From: Flavobacterium sp. KS-LB2 | Lineage (GTDB): Bacteria; Bacteroidota; Bacteroidia; Flavobacteriales; Flavobacteriaceae | DNA length: 64,000 nucleotides | Assembly (NCBI RefSeq): GCF_036895565.1 | Contig: NZ_CP145904.1 | Location: forward strand, 310,001 to 374,000 | Direction: 5' to 3' | Made by a program: the position numbers and the translations under genes | The notes under the pieces: generated by a model | What the model saw: only the letters and a program-made list of their open reading frames with translations | Database searches by the model: none | What the model was told of the DNA's origin: nothing | Shown here: piece after piece, positions 35,734-43,411 of the stretch | Numbering within the stretch: position 1 is the first letter of the stretch | How the letters are laid out: the number at the start of each line of letters is the position of its first letter

Positions 35734-37811
35734 TTAAAATAGCGCTATTTGGCCCAGAAAGTACTGGAAAAACCACATTAGCAAAACAACTCGCTGAATA
35801 TTATAAAACAGAATGGGTTCCTGAATACGCACGCGAATACCTTCAAGAAAAATGGGATAAAAATCAGCAAATATGCGATGTTGAAGATATGCTACCCATT
35901 GCTTATGGTCAAACTAAATTAGAAAATGAAAGCGCTTTAAGGGCTAATAAATATCTTTTTTGTGATACTAATCTATTGGTGACCAAAGTTTTTTCGGAAG
36001 TGTATTATGATTTTTGTGATCCATTATTGGACCAAGCAGCTCGAGAACATGAATACGATTTGTTTTTTCTTACCGATATTGATGTTCCGTGGGAAAAAGA
36101 TGATTTAAGAGACCGTCCTGATGAGAGAGAGTCTGTATTTGCAATTTTCAAGCAATCTTTAATTGATAATAAAAAACCATTTGTAATTCTTTCAGGAGAT
36201 AAAAAATTACGACTGAAGAAAGCCATAGCGATTATCAATAACTTGTCAAAAGCTAAAGAAATGGGATTTTCATCTCTAGATTTTGTTCAGATTTATGAGC
36301 ATGGTGTTCCATTAAAAAATATCCAGCAACAACTTAGCTTTTTTAGAAACGGAATAGCAAAGAGTAATCTGGTAGGACCAGCAACTTTATTTAATGGTAT
36401 TTTAAAATTATCAGAAAATAATTTCCAAGAAAAGGCTGCTTTCTTCGATGAAAATAAATCTAATTTTAAATTAGAAAAATTTGTTCCTGCCTCTGGAGCG
36501 GCAAGCAGAATGTTCAAATTTTTGATTGCTTTTTTAAATGATTTTGATATTGAGAACGAAACTATCAATGCCTACATAAACAAGAAAAAAGATACTGAGT
36601 TGTCAATTTTTATAGTAGGTTTAGAAAAATTTCCATTTTTTAAGACCATTGATAAAAAATTAAGAGAGGAATTTTCTGATTTTGAATCTCTCGATAAGGA
36701 CAGTAAAAACTATTATTTTATAAAATTACTTTTAGCAAAAGATTTCTTTGACTTTGCTAATAAACCTAAAGGAGCGCTTCCTTTTCATAAATATCAAAAA
36801 CGTATTGTAACCCCTGTTGAAGAGCATCTTCAGGAGTGTGTATATTATGCGAGTTCAAACAACAGTTCAAATTTGCATTTTACAATGTCTGAAGCGCATT
36901 TGGGTCAATTTGAAACTATAATTAATGCCATTAAAAATGAAGCTGAAAGAAAATCAGAAACAACAATAAATGTAAGCTATTCGTATCAAAATAAGAATAC
37001 CGATACCATCGCAGTAGATTCTGAAAACAATCCATTTAGAGATGAAAACGGGAGGTTGTTTTTTAGACCAGGAGGTCATGGCGCTTTGATTGAAAATTTA
37101 AACAACCTCGATGCTGATATTGTATTTATCAAAAATATAGATAATGTAATTCAAAATAATATCGAAAAAACGGCTCGGTATAAAAAAGCATTAGCCGGGA
37201 TTCTGATAGAATTGCAACGTCAAATTTTTAAGTATTTGCATGCAATTGAGGCTAAAGAAATTCAAGAGGAATTTATTGATGAAATAGTGCTTTTTTTAGA
37301 GGAAAAATTGAATGTTAGAATTCCATACGATTTTTATAAACTTAGTTTTGAAAATAAACTAATTGAAATGAAGTCTGTTTTAAACAAGCCGATACGAGTT
37401 TGTGGAATGGTAAAAAATGAAGGAGAAGCCGGTGGAGGTCCATTTTGGGTAAAAGATAAAGACAATTCTATTTCGTTGCAAATTGTTGAAAGTTCACAAG
37501 TTGATTTATCAAATGAAAATCAAAAAAATATACTTAATGCGTCGACTTATTTTAATCCTGTCGACTTAGTTTGCGGAATAAAAAACTACAAAAAAGAGAA
37601 GTTTGATTTGACTCAGTTTGTAGATCATAATAGTGGGTTTATTGTAGAGAAAACAACTTTTGGAAGGAAAATTAAATCGTATGAATTACCTGGATTATGG
37701 AATGGTGCTATGGCAAACTGGATAACCATTTTTGTTCAAGTTCCTTTAATTACTTTCAATCCGGTCAAAAGCGTAAATGATTTATTAAAATCAGCGCACC
37801 AGCCGCAATAA
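35688..37811 (+). CDS. fusion of NadR-like nucleoside kinase and DUF4301 domain
   Basis: 707 aa from ATG 35688; the longer frame from 35538 lies inside pnuC and translates to unrelated sequence, so it is rejected. Residues about 14-185 are a NadR-type P-loop kinase (GPESTGKT 22-29, YAREYL, FCDTNLLVTKVFSE, DLFFLTDIDVPWEKDDLRDRP), expected to phosphorylate nicotinamide riboside. Residues about 194-707 are DUF4301. That part has PASGAASRM (267-275), PGGHG (461-465) and NIDNV (483-487), comparable to the loops of UDP-sugar pyrophosphorylases. E. coli NadR has an adenylyltransferase domain where this protein has DUF4301. It overlaps pnuC by 46 bp and the release factor-like gene by 1 bp. Confidence 0.88.
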   Translation: MEENLRQLSNGATKIIKIALFGPESTGKTTLAKQLAEYYKTEWVPEYAREYLQEKWDKNQQICDVEDMLPIAYGQTKLENESALRANKYLFCDTNLLVTKVFSEVYYDFCDPLLDQAAREHEYDLFFLTDIDVPWEKDDLRDRPDERESVFAIFKQSLIDNKKPFVILSGDKKLRLKKAIAIINNLSKAKEMGFSSLDFVQIYEHGVPLKNIQQQLSFFRNGIAKSNLVGPATLFNGILKLSENNFQEKAAFFDENKSNFKLEKFVPASGAASRMFKFLIAFLNDFDIENETINAYINKKKDTELSIFIVGLEKFPFFKTIDKKLREEFSDFESLDKDSKNYYFIKLLLAKDFFDFANKPKGALPFHKYQKRIVTPVEEHLQECVYYASSNNSSNLHFTMSEAHLGQFETIINAIKNEAERKSETTINVSYSYQNKNTDTIAVDSENNPFRDENGRLFFRPGGHGALIENLNNLDADIVFIKNIDNVIQNNIEKTARYKKALAGILIELQRQIFKYLHAIEAKEIQEEFIDEIVLFLEEKLNVRIPYDFYKLSFENKLIEMKSVLNKPIRVCGMVKNEGEAGGGPFWVKDKDNSISLQIVESSQVDLSNENQKNILNASTYFNPVDLVCGIKNYKKEKFDLTQFVDHNSGFIVEKTTFGRKIKSYELPGLWNGAMANWITIFVQVPLITFNPVKSVNDLLKSAHQPQ

Positions 37812-38212
37812 TGGAAATCGAAAAAATCATATCCGAATTAAGTTTTAAAGCCGTCCGCAGCAGTGGAGCAGGTGGCCAAAACGTAAATAAAGTTTCCTCG
37901 AAAGTGGTGTTAACATTTGATTTGAAAAATTCTAAAGCCTTGACCGAAGATGAAAAATTTTTGGTTAAAACCAAATTATCTTCCAGATTAACTACTGATG
38001 CTGTTTTAGTATTGAATTGTGATGAAGACCGAAGCCAGTTTAGAAACAAAGAGATTGTTATCAAGCGTTTTTTAGAGCTTATCAAAAATGCGCTTTTTAT
38101 TCCCAAAGAACGTAAGCCTACTAAAATTCCAAAATCGGTTATTAGAAAACGAATAAAGGATAAAAAAAGCCTTTCTGATGTCAAGAAAAATCGTAGAAAA
38201 CCAGATTTTTAA
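37811..38212 (+). CDS. arfB: ArfB-like (YaeJ) alternative ribosome-rescue factor
   Basis: 133 aa. The GGQ motif (residues 21-23, in SSGAGGQNVNK) is the peptidyl-tRNA hydrolysis centre, and there is no codon-recognition domain. The C-terminal 35 residues are strongly basic (KPTKIPKSVIRKRIKDKKS, KKNRRKPDF), as needed to enter the empty mRNA channel of stalled ribosomes. Length fits ArfB (about 140). It is the last gene of the operon and starts in the TAATG overlap with the fusion gene. Confidence 0.92.
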   Translation: MEIEKIISELSFKAVRSSGAGGQNVNKVSSKVVLTFDLKNSKALTEDEKFLVKTKLSSRLTTDAVLVLNCDEDRSQFRNKEIVIKRFLELIKNALFIPKERKPTKIPKSVIRKRIKDKKSLSDVKKNRRKPDF

Positions 38213-38253
38213 AATTTATTTCAATTCATAATTTATAATTCACAATTTATAAT

Positions 38254-38261
38254 TAGTTTTG
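38254..38261 (+). promoter_or_regulatory. -7 box of the TPP-riboswitch transcript
   Basis: TAGTTTTG fits TAnnTTTG and places the transcription start about at 38267, the first bases of the riboswitch. Confidence 0.6.
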
Positions 38262-38264
38262 CGC

Positions 38265-38349
38265 TGTCTCAAAGGGGTGCTCTAAATAACGAGCTGAGAT
38301 TATACCCAAAGAACCTGGACAAGTAATGTTGTCAAGGGAAAAAATGACA
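38265..38349 (+). promoter_or_regulatory. thiamine pyrophosphate (TPP) riboswitch
   Basis: The conserved THI-box segments are plain: AGGGGTGCTC (38273 on), GAGCTGAGATTATACCC (38291 on), GAACCTGGAC, then GTCAAGGGAA. The P3 arm GCTC/GAGC closes over TAAATAAC, and the P4-P5 arm GGACAA/TTGTC is formed. The ligand-binding core is complete. P1 (TGTC/GACA) is short and competes with a downstream TGTCA at 38377-38381 through hairpin 38345-38381. It controls the TonB-dependent receptor downstream. Confidence 0.93.
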
Positions 38350-38449
38350 AAAAAATAGGGTGCACACTACTTTATTTGTCATAGGAAACAATCATTTTTT
38401 AATTTAACAAAAAGAATAATTCCCCCTTTTATTCGTAAACTTTTTACGG

Positions 38450-40600
38450 ATGAATTTTTTATTTTACAAAAGCGGCCAAGCGCCAAGGTCTAAGCGCCTA
38501 GCAAGTGTATTTCGAATATTTTCTATATTCTTGACGCTTCACTTTTCACTTTTCACTTTTTCACAAGTCAAAGACACTACACAAGTTAATGCGCTTGATG
38601 AAGTATTAGTTTCAGCGGTTCGTGTAACCACAAAAACACCAGTCAGCTTCAGCAATTTGGGCAAAAAAGAAATTAAATTCCGAAATTTAGGACAAGATAT
38701 TCCCATTTTGATGAATTACTTGCCTTCAATTGTTACCACTTCTGATGCTGGTAACGGAGTAGGATATACCGGAATCCGGGTTCGTGGTAGCGATGCCACT
38801 CGAGTGAATGTAACCATTAACGGAATTCCGTACAATGACTCTGAAAGTCATGGAACCTATTGGGTTAATATGCCGGATTTTGCATCTTCTGTAGAGAGTT
38901 TACAGTTGCAGCGCGGTGTAGGAACTTCTACCAATGGTGCGGGTGCTTTTGGCGCAAGCCTGAACATGCTTACGGATAATTTTGCTAAAAAAAGTACAGG
39001 TGAAATCTCGAACTCTTTTGGAAGTTTCAATACTAGAAAACACACGGTAAAATTCAGTACGGGTTTGATGAACGACCATTTTGAAATTGCGGGACGTTTG
39101 TCTGCTTTAAATTCTGATGGCTATGTAGATCGTGGTGCTTCTGATTTGAAATCGTATTTTCTGCAAGGAACGTATGTTGGTAAAACTACGTTGATAAAAG
39201 CATTGGTTTTTGGTGGAACTGAAAAAACGTACCAATCATGGAACGGAATAGACGGCGAGACATTAAAAAATGACCGAACCTTTAATTCAGCAGGGGCTTT
39301 TACAGATGAGCAAGGCAACGCTCGTTTTTATGATAATGAAACCGATAATTACCAGCAAGATCACTCTCAGTTGCATTGGAACGAAAAACTATCAGAAAAC
39401 TGGAGTACTAACTTTGCAATACACTACACCAAAGGAAAAGGATATTACGAAAACTACAAAGAAGATGCTGATTTAGCAGATTATGGATTGCAACCAGTTG
39501 GCACAGTAACAACAACTGATTTGATTCGTCAAAAATGGTTAGATAATGATTTCTACGGAACCACATTTTCTGCTAATTATAAAGCCGAAAGACTAGATGT
39601 AATTTTTGGTGGTGGATGGAACAAGTATGAAGGAGACCATTTCGGGAAAGTGATTTGGGCGCGATTTGCATCTCAAAGCGAACTTGGCGATAAATATTAT
39701 GACGATTATGCCGTTAAAACGGATGGAAATATTTTTGCCAAAGCCAATTACCAAATTACAGAGAAATTAAGTTTATTTGGAGATTTACAATACCGTACGG
39801 TTGATTATAAAGCTAATGGTGTTCAAGCAAACCTGGTAGAGGATACGTTTAATTTTTTTAATCCAAAGACAGGATTGACTTTCGATATCAATGGGAATAA
39901 TGCTTTGTACTTTTCGTATGCAAGAGCAAACAGAGAACCAAACAGAACTGATTATGAAGGCGGAAACGTAAAACCAGAAAAACTAAATGACTTTGAATTG
40001 GGTTGGAGATTCAACTCGGCCAAAGTGCAGTTGAATACCAATGTGTATTACATGGTCTATAAAGACCAATTGATATTGACAGGAAATCTAGATGATGTTG
40101 GTGCTCCAATACGTTCCAATAGCGAAAAAAGTTACCGTTTAGGACTAGAAGTTGATGCAACAATTGCATTGACAAATCAGTTGATTATTCGTCCAAATTT
40201 TACTTTGAGTGCGAATAAAAATTCGGATTTAGCGGTAGAAGGTCAGAATTATGGAACTACTGATATTGCGTATTCACCATCTATTATTGCAGGTAATATT
40301 TTGGTTTATACACCAGTGGAGAATCTTCATATTTCATGGTTGCAAAAATTCGTCGGGGAACAATACATGAATAACATCGAATTGCCTGCTGCTAGGTTGG
40401 CAGATTATTTTGTGAATGATTTGAATGTAGCTTATACTTTTAAACCAAAAACAATTTTCAAAGAGATTGTGTTAACAGGTTTAGTGAATAATTTTTTAGA
40501 TAAGAAGTATGTTTCAAACGGTTACATGTATGATGTATATCCGTATTATTATCCACAAGCGGGAATTAATTTCCTTGCCGGTTTGACGCTGAAGTTTTAG
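38450..40600 (+). CDS. TonB-dependent outer-membrane receptor under TPP control (probable thiamine receptor)
   Basis: 716 aa. The signal peptide (about 17-38) is encoded by tandem CTTTTCA-type repeats and ends FTFSQ. A plug domain follows (VLVSAVRVTTKTPVSFSNL, then IRVRGSDATRVNVTINGIPYNDSE, VESLQLQRGVGTSTNGAGAFGA), then a 22-strand barrel to a terminal Phe (LAGLTLKF). There is no N-terminal carboxypeptidase-like domain, so it is not a SusC. The riboswitch implies thiamine or a precursor as substrate, as for OMR1-type receptors. ATG 38450 lies inside a hairpin (38431-38451) that could govern translation. Confidence 0.9.
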   Translation: MNFLFYKSGQAPRSKRLASVFRIFSIFLTLHFSLFTFSQVKDTTQVNALDEVLVSAVRVTTKTPVSFSNLGKKEIKFRNLGQDIPILMNYLPSIVTTSDAGNGVGYTGIRVRGSDATRVNVTINGIPYNDSESHGTYWVNMPDFASSVESLQLQRGVGTSTNGAGAFGASLNMLTDNFAKKSTGEISNSFGSFNTRKHTVKFSTGLMNDHFEIAGRLSALNSDGYVDRGASDLKSYFLQGTYVGKTTLIKALVFGGTEKTYQSWNGIDGETLKNDRTFNSAGAFTDEQGNARFYDNETDNYQQDHSQLHWNEKLSENWSTNFAIHYTKGKGYYENYKEDADLADYGLQPVGTVTTTDLIRQKWLDNDFYGTTFSANYKAERLDVIFGGGWNKYEGDHFGKVIWARFASQSELGDKYYDDYAVKTDGNIFAKANYQITEKLSLFGDLQYRTVDYKANGVQANLVEDTFNFFNPKTGLTFDINGNNALYFSYARANREPNRTDYEGGNVKPEKLNDFELGWRFNSAKVQLNTNVYYMVYKDQLILTGNLDDVGAPIRSNSEKSYRLGLEVDATIALTNQLIIRPNFTLSANKNSDLAVEGQNYGTTDIAYSPSIIAGNILVYTPVENLHISWLQKFVGEQYMNNIELPAARLADYFVNDLNVAYTFKPKTIFKEIVLTGLVNNFLDKKYVSNGYMYDVYPYYYPQAGINFLAGLTLKF

Positions 40601-40620
40601 AATATATTTAGTTAAAAAGT

Positions 40621-40654
40621 AAAAAATCCTGATAGTTCGCTGTCAGGATTTTTT
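40621..40654. terminator. bidirectional terminator between receptor and Rieske-like genes
   Basis: AAAAAATCCTGA and TCAGGATTTTTT are exact complements around a short loop. Confidence 0.88.
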
Positions 40655-40657
40655 TGT

Positions 40658-41071
40658 TTAATTATAAACTCGAAGCATATTTCCATTTACCTGAACTCGG
40701 TATTGTTTCAAAGGGTATTGTAAAGACCCTTGTCCAGTAAATAAGCTGTATTCTTTGTTGTCACACCCGCAAACGGCATTTATTCCATCAATAGTCATAG
40801 TAGAGCAAGAACTTATAGCTTGATTGGGACATGCTGCATCAAAAGCATTGTAACCGCTGCCGGTATTAAAAACAATAACTCCTCGTGCACCAGTTCCAGA
40901 AATGTAAACAGCATTACTTGCAAATTTAAGATTTGAATAGGTAGCCAAATTTAGATTGAGATCTATAGAAAAAGAGTAGTTAGGAATAAATGGATTACTG
41001 TTGTTTAGACCGGAATCACTACATGAAAAAAAGAAAGGAATTATAATGGAAAGTAGCAGGTATTTTTTCAT
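40658..41071 (-). CDS. Rieske-like fold lipoprotein lacking the iron-sulfur histidines
   Basis: 137 aa. A lipoprotein signal ends at Cys17 (FFFSC). The C-terminal half follows the Rieske plan: GVIVFNTGSGYNAFDAACPNQ, then VCGCDNKEYSLFTGQ and PLKQYRVQVNGNMLRVY. But the two cluster boxes are altered: C81-x-N83 instead of CxH and C101-x-x-D104 instead of CxxH, with extra cysteines at 89 and 103. A normal 2Fe-2S cluster is unlikely; disulfides are possible. It is a small exported protein of unknown role, convergent with the receptor. Confidence 0.7.
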   Translation of the reverse strand: MKKYLLLSIIIPFFFSCSDSGLNNSNPFIPNYSFSIDLNLNLATYSNLKFASNAVYISGTGARGVIVFNTGSGYNAFDAACPNQAISSCSTMTIDGINAVCGCDNKEYSLFTGQGSLQYPLKQYRVQVNGNMLRVYN

Positions 41072-41170
41072 TTTAAAATAGTGTCAAAGTATTAGTGAAA
41101 CAAATTTAATTTATTTAACTTTGAATTATATATGATTAACATATATTTATAGACGAAAAAAAAATAATAG

Positions 41171-41178
41171 TATCTTTG
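41171..41178 (+). promoter_or_regulatory. -7 box of greA
   Basis: TATCTTTG fits TAnnTTTG. Expected transcription start is about 41184-41186, exactly where the leader hairpin begins. Confidence 0.65.
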
Positions 41179-41185
41179 TGGAAAG

Positions 41186-41211
41186 AAATCCCGTCCTGAT
41201 GGGATTTTTTC
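41186..41211 (+). promoter_or_regulatory. 5'-end hairpin with T-run in the greA leader
   Basis: AAATCCC and GGGATTT pair over an 8-base loop and are followed by TTTC. It resembles a small terminator but begins at the predicted +1, so it may instead protect the 5' end or cause early termination. Confidence 0.65.
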
Positions 41212-41233
41212 TATTTATATAAATGAGGAAGTT

Positions 41234-41710
41234 ATGAGTACAGTATCGTATTACACCGCAGAAGGGTTGAAAAAGTTAAGAGAAGAGTTAGATTATTTAA
41301 AAAGCGTAATGCGTCCAAAAGCATCAGCAGATATAGCCGAAGCAAGAGATAAAGGAGATCTTTCTGAGAATGCTGAATACGATGCTGCTAAAGAAGCACA
41401 AGGAATGCTGGAAATGCGTATTGCCAAACTGGAAGAAGTGCATTCAAACGCCAGATTAATTGATGAAACCCATCTAGATGTGTCTAAAGTTTTGGTGTTG
41501 TCTAATGTAAAAATCAAAAACCAAACCAACGGAATGGAAATGAAATACACATTGGTTGCAGAAAGTGAAGCCGACCTTAAAACTGGGAAAATCTCTGTGA
41601 CCTCACCTATTGGGAAAGGTTTGCTAGGAAAATCAGTAGGAGAAGTGGCAGAAATCACAGTGCCTAATGGAGTGTTGAAATTTGAAATTTTAGAAATTTC
41701 ACGCGATTAA
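41234..41710 (+). CDS. greA: transcription elongation factor GreA
   Basis: 158 aa. The N-terminal coiled coil (GLKKLREELDYLKS, EARDKGDLSENAEYDAAKEAQ, with the acidic tip residues that enter the polymerase secondary channel) and the C-terminal FKBP-like domain (ISVTSPIGKGLLGKSVGEVAEI) are both present. It stimulates RNA cleavage in backtracked polymerase. A GAGGAAG stretch ends 3 bp before the ATG, unusual in this lineage; it belongs to a 4-codon mini-frame (ATG at 41223) ending across the greA start. HIT gene follows 44 bp later. Confidence 0.96.
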   Translation: MSTVSYYTAEGLKKLREELDYLKSVMRPKASADIAEARDKGDLSENAEYDAAKEAQGMLEMRIAKLEEVHSNARLIDETHLDVSKVLVLSNVKIKNQTNGMEMKYTLVAESEADLKTGKISVTSPIGKGLLGKSVGEVAEITVPNGVLKFEILEISRD

Positions 41711-41754
41711 AGAATCAAAGATTTAATCGATTCAAACAATTAACCAATTTTACA

Positions 41755-42144
41755 ATGTCAAGTATTTTTACTAAAATAATAAACGGCGAAATCCCGTGTT
41801 ATAAAGTTGCAGAAGACGAAAATTTCTTAGCTTTTTTGGATGTAAATCCAAATGCAAAAGGACACACACTTTGTATTCCAAAACAAGAAATCAATAAGAT
41901 TTTTGAGATGGATGATGATTTGTATATCGGGCTAATGCAGTTTTCTAAAAAAATAGCGGTCGCTCTTGAAAAAACGGTTCCATGCAAAAGAATCGGAATG
42001 GCAGTGGTGGGATTAGAAGTTCCTCATACACATGTTCATTTGATTCCATTGAATGAAATGGATGAAATGCGTTTTCAAAATAAAGTAACGTTGTCCAAAG
42101 ACGAATTTGAAGCTTTGGCAGAACGTATTAAATCCAATTTATAA
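41755..42144 (+). CDS. HIT-family (histidine triad) protein
   Basis: 129 aa. The triad HTHVHLIPL (His91, 93 and 95) is complete, and the N-terminal SIFTKIINGEIPCYKV and GHTLCIPK segments are typical of the Hint/protein kinase C-interacting branch. Such proteins hydrolyse adenosine 5'-monophosphoramidates and related nucleotides. It lies between greA and a strong terminator, so it is likely co-transcribed with greA. Confidence 0.92.
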   Translation: MSSIFTKIINGEIPCYKVAEDENFLAFLDVNPNAKGHTLCIPKQEINKIFEMDDDLYIGLMQFSKKIAVALEKTVPCKRIGMAVVGLEVPHTHVHLIPLNEMDEMRFQNKVTLSKDEFEALAERIKSNL

Positions 42145-42181
42145 TTTCTACATAAAATAAATTGGTATAGTTTTAGTTTAG

Positions 42182-42222
42182 AAAGGGAATAGGTGTAAGC
42201 CTATTCCCTTTTAATTTTTTTA
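42182..42222 (+). terminator. terminator after the HIT gene
   Basis: AAAGGGAATAGG pairs with CCTATTCCCTTT over a 6-base loop, followed by T-rich sequence. Confidence 0.9.
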
Positions 42223-42238
42223 GTCTAGATTGCATACT

Positions 42239-43411
42239 ATGAAAAACATTTATATCGTACTTTTTTTCTTTTTCACCATGCTGAGTTTTGGACAGGGTAA
42301 TCCTGGATATGTTCTGATTGATGCTAAAATGGCTGCTATTCCAGTTAATTCAACAACTTCAATTGAAGCGATTGCCAAATATATTAATGCAAATTTCAAA
42401 ACAGAATCAGATAAAATCAGGGCAGTTTTCTACTGGACAGCTTCCAATATCAGCTATGACATTCCTGGAATGTATGACGTAAATTTCAATGAAACAGTTC
42501 CAGAAAAAATTGCAAAAACGTTAAAAACTAAAAAAGGAGTGTGTATTCATTATGCTGTTGTTTTTAATGCCCTTTCCCAAAAAATAGGATTAGAATCTTA
42601 CATAATCGAAGGATACACCAAGCAAAATGGGAGAATAAGTAACTTAGCGCACGCTTGGACCGCTGTAAAAATTGACAAAAAGTGGTTTGTATTTGATCCA
42701 ACTTGGGGTGCCGGTTATGTGAATAATGGGAAATTTTCTAAAAAAATAAACAACAGTTATTTTAAGGTGGCTCCAGCTGCTATAATCGCTTCGCATATTC
42801 CGTTTGATTATTTATGGCAATTTTTGAATTATCCTATTACCAATAGTGAGTTTTACGAAGGTCAAATCCAAATCAACAAAGCAAAAAAATATTTCGATTT
42901 TGAAAAAGAAATCGCCAGTTACAACGCCATGTCAGAGGAAGATCAATTGTTTGTTTCTGCAGAAAGAATAGCTAAAAACGGTTTGAAAAATGCTATGATT
43001 CTCGAACGCTATGAAGGGAAAAAGCAACAATTGACTTATCTGCGACAAAATACCAATATTGAAAAATTGAATGCTATTGTGAATGAAATGAATCAGGCAG
43101 TAGTCTTGCTAAATGACTTTATTTATTACAGAAACAATAAATTCAAGCCTACTTTTTCAGATGATGAGATTAGTAGTATGATTGAAACACCAAGAGCAAA
43201 ACTAGTCAAATGTCAGAACGATATTTACAGTGTTGGTCCAGTTGGTGATAAAAATGCATCTAATGTAGCGTCGATTAAAGCATCAATTGGAGCAGCTTTG
43301 GCACAAGCCGAAGAACACTCATTGTTTGTGAAAAATTATTTGAGTAAGTCTAAATTAGTCCGAAAAACGATGTTTTCTAAAGTGTCTTGGTTTGGCGTTC
43401 CTTTAAACTAA
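42239..43411 (+). CDS. secreted transglutaminase-like protein
   Basis: 390 aa from ATG 42239 (a TTG three codons upstream is less likely). Signal peptide ends MLSFGQ. The transglutaminase-like catalytic triad is visible: Cys in KKGVCIHYA, His in LAHAWTAVKI and Asp in FVFDPTWG. Further C-terminal helices from about 220 are unassigned. It probably is a periplasmic protease or cross-linking-type enzyme. The start follows the terminator at 42182 by 17 bp. Its last 9 bp overlap the end of the convergent histidine kinase gene. Confidence 0.87.
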   Translation: MKNIYIVLFFFFTMLSFGQGNPGYVLIDAKMAAIPVNSTTSIEAIAKYINANFKTESDKIRAVFYWTASNISYDIPGMYDVNFNETVPEKIAKTLKTKKGVCIHYAVVFNALSQKIGLESYIIEGYTKQNGRISNLAHAWTAVKIDKKWFVFDPTWGAGYVNNGKFSKKINNSYFKVAPAAIIASHIPFDYLWQFLNYPITNSEFYEGQIQINKAKKYFDFEKEIASYNAMSEEDQLFVSAERIAKNGLKNAMILERYEGKKQQLTYLRQNTNIEKLNAIVNEMNQAVVLLNDFIYYRNNKFKPTFSDDEISSMIETPRAKLVKCQNDIYSVGPVGDKNASNVASIKASIGAALAQAEEHSLFVKNYLSKSKLVRKTMFSKVSWFGVPLN

